Part shown: piece after piece, positions 9,066 to 16,487 of the stretch
Layout of the letters: every line of letters starts with the position of its first letter
How positions within the stretch are numbered: position 1 is the stretch's first letter
Source: Necropsobacter rosorum
GTDB lineage: Bacteria > Pseudomonadota > Gammaproteobacteria > Enterobacterales > Pasteurellaceae
NCBI GenBank assembly: GCA_000751835.1
Contig: CCMQ01000005.1
Span: forward strand, 62,001 to 126,000
Direction of reading: 5' to 3'
DNA length: 64,000 nucleotides
Translations under genes and position numbers: made by a program
The notes under the pieces: generated by a model
Seen by the model: the letters and a program-made list of their open reading frames with translations, nothing else
What the model was told of the DNA's origin: nothing
Database searches by the model: none

Positions 9066-9968
9066 TTACGCTTGTTGCGCCGCGTGCGAAGTGCGGTATT
9101 GACTCGGCGCGCTGCCGAAGTAGCGTTTAAAGATCTGACTGAAATGCGATTCCGATTGATAACCTACCTCGGCGGCGATGGCGAAAATAGATTTATTGGT
9201 ATGCCGTACCAGCATTTGCGCTTTTTGCATGCGCAGATCGGATAAGAGTTTTCCCGGCAGTGCGCCGGTTTTTTGTTTGAATAAACGGATAAAACTGGCG
9301 CGTGATAGGGCGCAGCGTTCGGCCAAGTTGTCCATCGTCCAGCGATAAGCGGGATTTTGCAGCATGGCGTTGGCGGCGTGAAACAGACGTTTGTCCTGCA
9401 ACGCCGCCAAAATACCATGGTTAACCGCATGGCTTTGTAAATAATCGCGCATCAGGTAGGTAAACAGTACGGTGCATAAGTCGTCAATTACGGATTTATT
9501 CGCCAGTCCGGGCGTGGTTTCCTGCTGCAAAAGCGTCAACAGAGACATAATCGAGCGGTTATTGGCGGATAAATGCAGTTGAGGTAAGTGCAGAAAAGCG
9601 AGCGGAGAGTCGCTTGCGTAACGGAAGTAACCGCAGAACATTTCAAAATCATGGGAAAGCTGATTATTGCGGCAAAAGGTTAATGCGCCCTGCTGTTGCT
9701 TCACGATGGGGGCGGCGGCGCCGGGCTGTGTTTCCGTGCTGCTGAGGGTATGCGGCGTACCGTAAGGTAAAAAAAACAGGTCGCCGGCGTGCAGATGATA
9801 GCACTGATCCGCCGTTTGCACGCGGCAGCTGCCTTGTGAGATCAGATGAAAAATACCGAGCGCGTCGGCTTGCGGGTGAGAAACGATCCAATCGCCCTGA
9901 AAACGGCACAGTATGTTGATTTCGCCTTCGATTTTTGTCAGCTGCAGCAAACGATCCAGATAGTCCAT
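9066..9968 (-). CDS. rclR: AraC-family regulator, RclR-like (reactive chlorine sensor candidate)
   Basis: Transcription activator with an N-terminal cupin sensor domain (AraC-binding-like: HLHAGDLFFLPYGTPHTLSS) and two C-terminal helix-turn-helix units (WTMDNLAERCALSRASFIRLFKQKTG and IFAIAAEVGYQSESHFSQIFKRYFGSAPSQYR). From the ATG at 9968, preceded by AAGGAAGG, the protein is 300 residues. Its opening MDYLDRLLQL aligns with E. coli RclR MDALSRLLML and places a cysteine at residue 21, the position of the redox-sensing cysteine of RclR. It converges with the rclC-like gene. It lies only 10 bases after dam on the same strand and may be read through from aroK-aroB-dam. Sensing HOCl is inferred by homology. 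Confidence 0.8.
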   Translation of the reverse strand: MDYLDRLLQLTKIEGEINILCRFQGDWIVSHPQADALGIFHLISQGSCRVQTADQCYHLHAGDLFFLPYGTPHTLSSTETQPGAAAPIVKQQQGALTFCRNNQLSHDFEMFCGYFRYASDSPLAFLHLPQLHLSANNRSIMSLLTLLQQETTPGLANKSVIDDLCTVLFTYLMRDYLQSHAVNHGILAALQDKRLFHAANAMLQNPAYRWTMDNLAERCALSRASFIRLFKQKTGALPGKLLSDLRMQKAQMLVRHTNKSIFAIAAEVGYQSESHFSQIFKRYFGSAPSQYRTSHAAQQA

Positions 9969-9978
9969 CGCCTTCCTT

Positions 9979-10830
9979 TTAGGTTTTAAACAGCGCAATA
10001 AGCTCGTTGACTTTCACCCGTTTCAGCGAAGACTGGCTGATCGAACGCTGCACTTTTATCCGTTTTAATTTTGCCCCGTGATAAATTTCACGGGTGAATT
10101 TGGTATCGTGATTGGAAATAATCACCGGAATTTTCCGCTCGCTTGCGGTTTGTTTTGCAAGCTCAGCCAGTGTTTGCTGATGTTGCAGTGAGAATTCATT
10201 GCCGGCGTAACCGGTAAAATTGCTGTTTTGCATAATCGGTGCGTAAGGCGGATCGCAATAAATTACCGAATGCTCGTCGGCAAATTTAAACGCTTCCTGA
10301 AAATCGGCGCAAATAAACACCGCACTTTGTGCTTTCTGAGCGAAATAACGCAGTTCGGCTTCGGGGAAATAATGTTTTTTGTAACTGCCGAACGGCACAT
10401 TAAATTCGTTTTTTGAGTTATAACGGCATAGCCCGTTAAACCCGAACCGGTTCAGATACAGAAATAACACCGATCGTTCAAAGCTGTTTTGTGAACGGTT
10501 GAATTGATTGCGCTGCTGATAATAGTAAGCCGCGCTGTTGGCGTCGGGGTGCTGAAACAGTATGCGACAGGCGTCGATATAGTGTTCGACATCCTGTTTG
10601 ACGATATTGAACAGATTGATTAAATCGGGGTTAATATCCGCCAGCACATAGCGCTCGAAGCGGCTGTTCAGAAATACCGAACCGGCGCCGACGAAAGGCT
10701 CGATCAGACACTGTTTTTTCTTCGGCAACAGTTTGTTGATTTCTTCGGTCAGACGGAATTTCCCGCCCGCCCATTTCAGAAAAGGGCGGTGCTTTAAGCG
10801 GGATTTTATCACGGAACGGGGCGGCTGCAT
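9979..10830 (-). CDS. dam: DNA adenine methylase (GATC)
   Basis: Methylates adenine in GATC; used in mismatch repair strand choice and replication timing. The 283-residue product has the AdoMet-binding FLKWAGGKFRL at its start, the catalytic CDPPYAP motif (DPPY) and the FVGAGSVF segment, all typical of class-alpha Dam enzymes. The reading frame is open further upstream into aroB. The ATG at 10830 gives a protein of normal length that starts 4 bases after the aroB stop; a GTG at 10812 is also possible. Order aroK-aroB-dam is conserved in gammaproteobacteria, although damX is missing between aroB and dam. Confidence 0.95.
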   Translation of the reverse strand: MQPPRSVIKSRLKHRPFLKWAGGKFRLTEEINKLLPKKKQCLIEPFVGAGSVFLNSRFERYVLADINPDLINLFNIVKQDVEHYIDACRILFQHPDANSAAYYYQQRNQFNRSQNSFERSVLFLYLNRFGFNGLCRYNSKNEFNVPFGSYKKHYFPEAELRYFAQKAQSAVFICADFQEAFKFADEHSVIYCDPPYAPIMQNSNFTGYAGNEFSLQHQQTLAELAKQTASERKIPVIISNHDTKFTREIYHGAKLKRIKVQRSISQSSLKRVKVNELIALFKT

Positions 10831-10834
10831 TCTG

Positions 10835-11923
10835 TCAGTCGGTTTGCGTGCAGCGACGGATAGCCGCCAGCACCGAGGCCTGATCGGTGTCTGTGGCGAC
10901 ATAAGCCTGACCTAATGATTTCAGTAATACCAGACGCAATTTACCCGCCAGGACTTTTTTATCGCGCAGCATATGCGGCAGGTAGTCTTCCGGTCGCATG
11001 CTGTCCGGTGATACGGTCGGTAGATTGGCGCGGGCCAGCAGTTTTTCCAGTCGGGCGGCTTCAGCGCATGACAGATCGCCTTGCATTTCAGATAATGCCG
11101 CCGCCATCATACAACCGACCGCCACGGCTTCACCGTGTAGCCAATTGCCGTAACCGAGATGGGTTTCGATCGCATGACCGAAAGTGTGACCCAGATTGAG
11201 CAAGGCGCGATCGCCTTGTTCCGTTTCATCGCGCGCAACCACGTCGGCTTTAAGCTGGCAGCAGCGAGCGATACATTGTTGCAGTGCCGCTTGATCTAAA
11301 GCGATCAGCGCATCCATTTGCCGCTCCAGCCAGACAAAAAAGTCATAATCCAAAATGGCGCCGTATTTGATGACCTCGGCCAGCCCGGCGTTTATTTCGC
11401 GTTTCGGCAGCGAATTCAATGTCAGCGTATCGATAATGACGGCACAAGGCTGGTAAAAGGCGCCGATCATATTTTTACCCAGCTCATGATTGACCGCCGT
11501 TTTGCCGCCGACGGAAGAATCCACCTGCGCCAGTAATGTGGTGGGAATCTGAATAAAACGTACGCCGCGCTGATAACTTGCCGCCGCATAACCCGCCACA
11601 TCGCCGATCACCCCACCGCCCAGCGCAATAATGGTGGTGTCTCTGCCGTGGTTGGCTTGCAGCAAGGCGGTGAAAATCAGATTCAGGGAATCCAGCGTTT
11701 TGTATTTTTCGCCGTCCGGCAGCTGCACCTGCGCTACGCGACAGCCGATGCTTTGCAATGTAGCGGTTACCGGTGTCAGATAATATTGTGCAACGGTCGG
11801 ATTGGTGACGATCATGACGTTATCCCCGCGTTTGAGCGGATATACGCTCGGATCCGACAACAATCCGGCGCCGATATGAATAGGATAACGGCGTTCTTTT
11901 AATTCCACGTTCACGCACAACAT
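10835..11923 (-). CDS. aroB: 3-dehydroquinate synthase
   Basis: Second step of the shikimate pathway: converts 3-deoxy-arabino-heptulosonate 7-phosphate to 3-dehydroquinate using NAD and a metal. The 362-residue product has the NAD-binding [19 protein letters not shown], then [24 protein letters not shown], and the metal-binding histidine region [12 protein letters not shown] with HGEAVAVG. Length is as in E. coli (362). It lies between aroK (23 bases upstream) and dam (4 bases downstream), and is probably one transcript with them. Confidence 0.98.
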   Translation of the reverse strand: MLCVNVELKERRYPIHIGAGLLSDPSVYPLKRGDNVMIVTNPTVAQYYLTPVTATLQSIGCRVAQVQLPDGEKYKTLDSLNLIFTALLQANHGRDTTIIALGGGVIGDVAGYAAASYQRGVRFIQIPTTLLAQVDSSVGGKTAVNHELGKNMIGAFYQPCAVIIDTLTLNSLPKREINAGLAEVIKYGAILDYDFFVWLERQMDALIALDQAALQQCIARCCQLKADVVARDETEQGDRALLNLGHTFGHAIETHLGYGNWLHGEAVAVGCMMAAALSEMQGDLSCAEAARLEKLLARANLPTVSPDSMRPEDYLPHMLRDKKVLAGKLRLVLLKSLGQAYVATDTDQASVLAAIRRCTQTD

Positions 11924-11946
11924 ACTGACTTTCCTTCTGATAACGA

Positions 11947-12474
11947 TTAGCCGTTGAAATTCTCAATTAAATCGACGATCTGACCGGCCATCACTTTGGC
12001 GCTTTGCTCGTCGGTCGGCAGGGTAATATCCGCCACTTCGCGATACAGCGGATTGCGGATCTGTGCCAGTTCTTCCAGCACCTGTCGCGGGTCATCCACA
12101 TTTTGCAGCAACGGGCGTTTTTTATCCCGCTGCGTGCGCTGGAACTGTTTATCCACCGTAGTTTCCAGATAAATTACGATACCGCGGGCGGATAAATGAT
12201 TGCGGTTATCTTTCGACAGCACCGCGCCGCCGCCGGTAGAAAGGACGATCCCCTGTTTCTGGGTGAGTTCGTTGATAATCCGTTCTTCACGTTTTCTGAA
12301 CCCGTCTTCGCCTTCCACATCAAAAATCCAGCTGATATCGGCTCCGGCACGCTGTTCGATTTCCGTATCCGTATCAATAAAATCCATGCCGAGCAGCTGT
12401 GCCAATTGACGGCCGATAGTGCTTTTACCCGCGCCCATCGGCCCGACTAAGAAAATATTACGTTTTTCTGCCAT
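11947..12474 (-). CDS. aroK: Shikimate kinase I
   Basis: Phosphorylates shikimate at the 3-position with ATP in the aromatic amino-acid pathway. The 175-residue product has a Walker A loop GPMGAGKST with lysine 17, the shikimate-binding [11 protein letters not shown] and STGGGAVL segments, and the lid arginines in [11 protein letters not shown]. Length matches AroK (173). It follows comE by a 161-bp gap with no obvious terminator, as hofQ-aroK in E. coli. Confidence 0.97.
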   Translation of the reverse strand: MAEKRNIFLVGPMGAGKSTIGRQLAQLLGMDFIDTDTEIEQRAGADISWIFDVEGEDGFRKREERIINELTQKQGIVLSTGGGAVLSKDNRNHLSARGIVIYLETTVDKQFQRTQRDKKRPLLQNVDDPRQVLEELAQIRNPLYREVADITLPTDEQSAKVMAGQIVDLIENFNG

Positions 12475-12635
12475 TTCTTGTTTATTCTTCTTTAAATTAA
12501 TTAAAACAAATTGATCTTTTCACCAAATAAAAAACGCAACCACAAAATACAATAATGTGGCTGTCAAAAGATCACCCAAAAAATAAGTGAGATTATCGCA
12601 ATAAATGGTGACCTTTTTCAACCTTCCGGACAGAT

Positions 12636-14030
12636 TTATTTCCTGTGCGGGGCAAATTTCAAAGTGCGGTCTGTTTTGGCGGAGTTTTTTTCCGCGATAA
12701 AATTATCCGGCGGCTGACCCGGCTGCAGAATATGCGGCGTCACGAAAATCACCAGTTCCCGTTTCTGATGGCGTTCACTTTCTTTGCTGAACAAGCGTTT
12801 TACCAGCGGAATATCGCCCAGCAGCGGCACTTTGTCCGTCCCTTTGGTTACGGTGTCGTGAAACACCCCGCCCAGCACAATGGTTTCACCGTTGTGGGCG
12901 AAAACCTGCGTATTGATTTCCTGTTTATCAATGGAAACGACTTCGCTGTGGCCGTAAGTGATGCGGTTTCCCGGTGAGTTCTGGCTGACCACCAAATCCA
13001 GCAGGATGGTATTATCCCTTGAGATGTGCGGGGTCACTTCCAGCCCCAGCACGGCCTCGCGGAATTCTACCGATTGGATGTCGTTTTTCGTATTGCTGAC
13101 AAGATAGGGGATTTCCGTTCCCTGTTTGATACTGGCGCTCTTTTTGTTCGTCGTCAGTAGGCGCGGGCTGGCGATAATCTCCACATTATTTTCCCGTTCC
13201 AGCGCAGTGAGTTCCAGATCCAGTAAGCGGCCGTTGATTTTGGCGATTTGCAGGGCGACGGAGCCGGCCGGTGTGGTGGCGGTGCCGAAATTGACGTTGA
13301 GCTGATTGGTAATATCGTCGAACCCGTTGGCATTCAGGCTGCCGCTGACTTTGTGGCTGCTCTGTGAGGCGTTAAAAATGCCCCAGCGCACGCCCAGTTC
13401 TTTCAGACTTTCGTCGCTGATGGTGACAATGCGTGCCTCGATTGCGATTTGCTCAATGGGCTTGTCCATTTCGGCAATCAAGCGTTTTATTTGCTCAACG
13501 GTTTGTTTTTCGTCCTGCAATAATAGCAGATTGGCCCGTTCATCGAAGGCGATGCTGCCGTTCGGCGATAACAGCGAGCCACTGCCGCCGGTGAGGGATT
13601 TCATCACGTCGGCGGCTTTGGCATAATGCAGCTTGACAGAAGAGGTCGTCAGTTGCGGCGCCTCAAAGGCGGCAAGCAGACGGGAATCAGCGGGTATCGG
13701 CATGTCGGTTGCGGGATGCGAGTGATTTTCGGCCGCAACGCTGCCGAGATAATAAATATCGTTTTCCTGCCAGAATGCAAGCTGCTTGATTTTAGCCACC
13801 GCGCGCAACAGCTGCGCCATATCGGTATGGTTTAATTGCAGCGACAGCGTACCTTCGAGTTCATCGTCGATAATCAGGCTGATATTCTGTTGTAATGCCA
13901 ACTGCTGCAAGGTGGGTACCAGCGGTGCCTGTTTCAGCCGAATGGAAAAGCGGGTGTTTTCCGCCGCGGCGAAGGCGCAAAAACAGAGAAAAAACAGACC
14001 GCACTTGATACATAAAGAAAGAAATTTCAT
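12636..14030 (-). CDS. comE: Competence secretin ComE (PilQ/HofQ family)
   Basis: Outer-membrane secretin through which type IV pilus-like fibres and incoming DNA are thought to pass. The 464-residue product starts with a signal peptide (MKFLSLCIKCGLFFLCFCAFAAAE). Short N-domains follow (FSIRLKQAPLVPTLQQLALQ, VKLHYAKAADVMKSLTG), then the secretin core with VEIIASPRLLTTNKKSA, IKQGTEIPY and the typical GETIVLGGVF. The frame is open upstream through comD. I chose ATG 14030 because AGGAGG lies 5 bases before it and the signal peptide starts there. It is the last com gene of the operon; no comF follows, unlike H. influenzae. Confidence 0.95.
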   Translation of the reverse strand: MKFLSLCIKCGLFFLCFCAFAAAENTRFSIRLKQAPLVPTLQQLALQQNISLIIDDELEGTLSLQLNHTDMAQLLRAVAKIKQLAFWQENDIYYLGSVAAENHSHPATDMPIPADSRLLAAFEAPQLTTSSVKLHYAKAADVMKSLTGGSGSLLSPNGSIAFDERANLLLLQDEKQTVEQIKRLIAEMDKPIEQIAIEARIVTISDESLKELGVRWGIFNASQSSHKVSGSLNANGFDDITNQLNVNFGTATTPAGSVALQIAKINGRLLDLELTALERENNVEIIASPRLLTTNKKSASIKQGTEIPYLVSNTKNDIQSVEFREAVLGLEVTPHISRDNTILLDLVVSQNSPGNRITYGHSEVVSIDKQEINTQVFAHNGETIVLGGVFHDTVTKGTDKVPLLGDIPLVKRLFSKESERHQKRELVIFVTPHILQPGQPPDNFIAEKNSAKTDRTLKFAPHRK

Positions 14031-14038
14031 CCGGCCTC

Positions 14039-14440
14039 CTACAATTTCAGCGTGACCGTTGTCGGATGGCGGCAGTCGGCCTCCTGCTGCCAGCGCAGAA
14101 AACGGATCTGGTGTGGTTCGATATGATCGATTTTGAGTTTTTCGCGGCCGATAAAATCTCCCCGGCGGGCGCTGAACAGGGCATGATTTTGCGCCGTCAG
14201 CAACACTTCGCCGTGCTGCGAATAAATTATCACCCCGATAATATTTAGTTCTGCAAAGGCGGTGTCGTCGGCCAATACCGGTTGCCCGGCGTGACAATGA
14301 TTCTCCGGCGCAGGCGCTTGCACCGTGTGTCGGGCGCTGTCATCCGCATGGGGCGTGCGGCGGGTTTTATCAAATGGATCGGCCCATGTGAATTGAATAG
14401 CCATGATAAGCGTGAACATCAACAGTGTTTTGGGTAGCAT
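14039..14440 (-). CDS. comD: Competence protein ComD (PilP/HofP-like)
   Basis: Small exported protein in the position of PilP, which links the inner-membrane PilMNO-like platform to the secretin. The 133-residue product has an N-terminal signal segment (LLMFTLIMAIQFTWA), a low-complexity middle (about residues 20-55) and a C-terminal beta-rich domain (AFAELNIIGVIIYSQHGEVLL, KIDHIEPHQIRFLRW), the PilP-type HQ-domain pattern. It ends 8 bases before comE. Family resemblance is weak on sequence alone; order in the operon makes the call. Confidence 0.85.
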   Translation of the reverse strand: MLPKTLLMFTLIMAIQFTWADPFDKTRRTPHADDSARHTVQAPAPENHCHAGQPVLADDTAFAELNIIGVIIYSQHGEVLLTAQNHALFSARRGDFIGREKLKIDHIEPHQIRFLRWQQEADCRHPTTVTLKL

Positions 14441-14445
14441 AATTG

Positions 14446-14982
14446 TCAGTCCTGAGCAAAATGTAAGCGTAGTAACAGGTCAATCCGAATTGAAGCGGCG
14501 GGATTGGCTTGATCCGCACGGTGAATATGCAAAGAAACCGGATTCAGTTGACTGTCGGCGGTTAAAAGTGCGGTCATAAATCGATTAAAATCGCTAAAAT
14601 GCCCCGCCAATTGCAGATGCAGCAGGGGATTGGGGGCAAATTCCCAGTCGCTGCCGAGCAGTTGTAATTCTTCCGTTAAATAATGCTGAACCTGCCGGTT
14701 TATTGCCGGCAGTACGGTGGTTAAGCGATTGTCCGGCGCTTGCCGGGCGGATTTTTGTTGCAGTACGGCCAGTAAATTTTGCTGGTGCGTCAGGCTTTGG
14801 TTTTTGTCATGCAGTGCGCTTTCCAGTTGGCGTATGAGGCGGGATTGCTGCATATAACTGCTCAGCGGAAATGCGATGAGAAGTAAACCCAGCAGGCCTA
14901 ACAGCAGATTTTGCCGCAGTGGCGTCAGCGCAGCCAATTTGCCGCAAAGATTGTGCGGATTGTCGAGGATTTTGCATCTCAT
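14446..14982 (-). CDS. comC: Competence protein ComC (PilO/HofO-like)
   Basis: Inner-membrane component of the DNA uptake machinery, in the place of PilO. The 178-residue product has a short cytoplasmic start, one membrane segment (NLLLGLLGLLLIAFPLSSYM, residues about 25-44), a coiled-coil-like stretch (RLIRQLESALHDKNQSLTHQQNLL) and a periplasmic ferredoxin-like domain. Its ATG overlaps the comB stop by 4 bases (ATGA), so translation is coupled. Confidence 0.85.
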   Translation of the reverse strand: MRCKILDNPHNLCGKLAALTPLRQNLLLGLLGLLLIAFPLSSYMQQSRLIRQLESALHDKNQSLTHQQNLLAVLQQKSARQAPDNRLTTVLPAINRQVQHYLTEELQLLGSDWEFAPNPLLHLQLAGHFSDFNRFMTALLTADSQLNPVSLHIHRADQANPAASIRIDLLLRLHFAQD

Positions 14983-15503
14983 GGTTCATCCTTGGGCGTC
15001 AGACTGAATTCAAACCACAAGGCCGTTGGCTGCGGGGTAAAAGCAATCAGCCGGCTTTCCTTAAGCCACGGTTGTTCGCTCAGGAAATGCTGAATCTGGG
15101 CAAATTCTTGTTGCTGTTCAACCCATCCTTTAACCTTCAGTTGGGCGGCGGAAAACGCAGCTTCGGTTAATTCGCCCTGCTGTAACGGCAATTGTGCGAG
15201 CAACTCCAGAAAATGCAAGGCGCTGGAGGCCGGCAGCGACGGCTGTGGTTCTTTACCGGCATAATGGCGGCGCAGCTTATTGGTTTGTTCAATGTGCTGC
15301 GTCAGCTGCTGTGACAGCTGATGCAATTGACGGTGATATGCGCTGACAGTGAGGCTGTCTTGCCGGATCAGATAAAACAAATAAACACAGACGGCCGCAC
15401 TGCACAATAAGCAGCACAACCCTTTATACAACAACGCCCGCAGTTTTTGCCGGTGGCGAAGCACACGCCAAGGCAGCAGGTTAATCGCAACGGCTTTTGG
15501 CAT
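14979..15503 (-). CDS. comB: Competence protein ComB (PilN/HofN-like)
   Basis: Bitopic inner-membrane protein in the PilN position. The 174-residue product opens with the PilN signature INLLPWRVLRHRQK, the segment that in PilN docks into cytoplasmic PilM. One membrane helix (LCCLLCSAAVCVYLFYLI) and a periplasmic coiled coil and domain follow. It lies 16 bases after comA and overlaps comC by 4 bases. PilN-type INLLPWR is strong evidence for the call. Confidence 0.88.
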   Translation of the reverse strand: MPKAVAINLLPWRVLRHRQKLRALLYKGLCCLLCSAAVCVYLFYLIRQDSLTVSAYHRQLHQLSQQLTQHIEQTNKLRRHYAGKEPQPSLPASSALHFLELLAQLPLQQGELTEAAFSAAQLKVKGWVEQQQEFAQIQHFLSEQPWLKESRLIAFTPQPTALWFEFSLTPKDEP

Positions 15504-15519
15504 GATAAGCCGGCTCCGG

Positions 15520-16308
15520 TTAATGTGATGCCGCCGGCAGATCGCGTTGCCATAAGGCGTTGCCTAAGGCAATCAGCGGCAAGTCGGTCGTTACCGTCTG
15601 CCAATGGGCAGGAAAAGCGGGTGCCGGCATGTCCTGCGTATAAACATACACCGAACGCGGCTGCCGGCCGTAAGCGCGGCAGAACTGGTCGTAAAGTGCG
15701 GTCAGATCCCGGTCGATTTGTTGGGTAACGTTCGCTTGCTGCGCGGTTTCCTGTATGGCGATGTTCATTTGCGCATCCTGATACATAAACAGCGCATCAT
15801 CGGCGATCTCGCCGTCGAGCAGATAATGAAACGCACGAACTATCGCATTGATATGACTGTCTAATATGCTAATCGGCAGCGGTGCATACTGCTGTATGTG
15901 CTTTTCTGCAATATCCTGCCGGACGGCAAAAATATCCAGTCGAATTCCCTGCGTTAGCGGCGTGGCGGCATAATCGAACCAAATATTGTCCAATGGCGTC
16001 GGCAGCGCGTTTTGCAGTAAAAAACGGCATTGCTGTTCGGATTCCGCCGGGCTGAGGCTGTGCGGCAAAAGCAGGGACTGAGTCCAAACATATAGGCCCG
16101 GAATTGAGATCACAAAACTGATGGCATTACGCCGCTTATGACCGTAAGGCGCGATAAGCTCATGAATTTTATCCGCCGATAAAGGCGGTGTTAAGACGGC
16201 GGATTGTGGTTGGTGATGTGGATCAAACCACAGGCAATGGTAATGGTCTGCGGTTTTCTGTAATCCGATTTGTAGCGGAGAATGGGCGTTTTTACGGAGA
16301 TTGAACAT
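15520..16308 (-). CDS. comA: Competence protein ComA (PilM/HofM-like)
   Basis: First gene of the competence operon comABCDE. PilM-type proteins are cytoplasmic, actin-like, and bind the N-terminus of PilN. The 262-residue product is shorter than PilM (about 350) but matches H. influenzae ComA size; it has the family's LQIGLQKTADHYHCLWFD start and a C-terminal segment LPLIALGNALWQ like the PilM end. It is divergent from mrcA, with 164 bp between them. A competence regulatory element at 16466-16487 lies upstream, so CRP plus Sxy control is expected. Confidence 0.88.
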   Translation of the reverse strand: MFNLRKNAHSPLQIGLQKTADHYHCLWFDPHHQPQSAVLTPPLSADKIHELIAPYGHKRRNAISFVISIPGLYVWTQSLLLPHSLSPAESEQQCRFLLQNALPTPLDNIWFDYAATPLTQGIRLDIFAVRQDIAEKHIQQYAPLPISILDSHINAIVRAFHYLLDGEIADDALFMYQDAQMNIAIQETAQQANVTQQIDRDLTALYDQFCRAYGRQPRSVYVYTQDMPAPAFPAHWQTVTTDLPLIALGNALWQRDLPAASH

Positions 16309-16465
16309 TGGTACTTTACCTTATCTTTACACTTTAAATGTTACTTTTAGCTTTTGATTTATACCGGTTGTCTTTATACTTACGGACTAAATTGCCGTTA
16401 TTTACCGAGTAGATAGGGGTTAAGTGTTTCTGATTATTTCCTATATTGCATTAAACAAGAGAGAA

Positions 16466-16487
16466 TTTTACGATGCGGATCGCAAAA
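16466..16487 (-). promoter_or_regulatory. Competence regulatory element (CRP-S site) for comABCDE
   Basis: A 22-bp near-palindrome: left half TTTTACGATGC, right half GGATCGCAAAA. The complement of the right half is TTTTGCGATCC, so 9 of 11 positions are symmetric. It has the CRP-S core TGCGA rather than the usual CRP core TGTGA. In H. influenzae such sites need CRP together with Sxy and drive the competence regulon. It lies 158 bases upstream of comA and covers the mrcA start codon (16473). An almost identical site precedes rlmN-pilF2. Confidence 0.8.
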
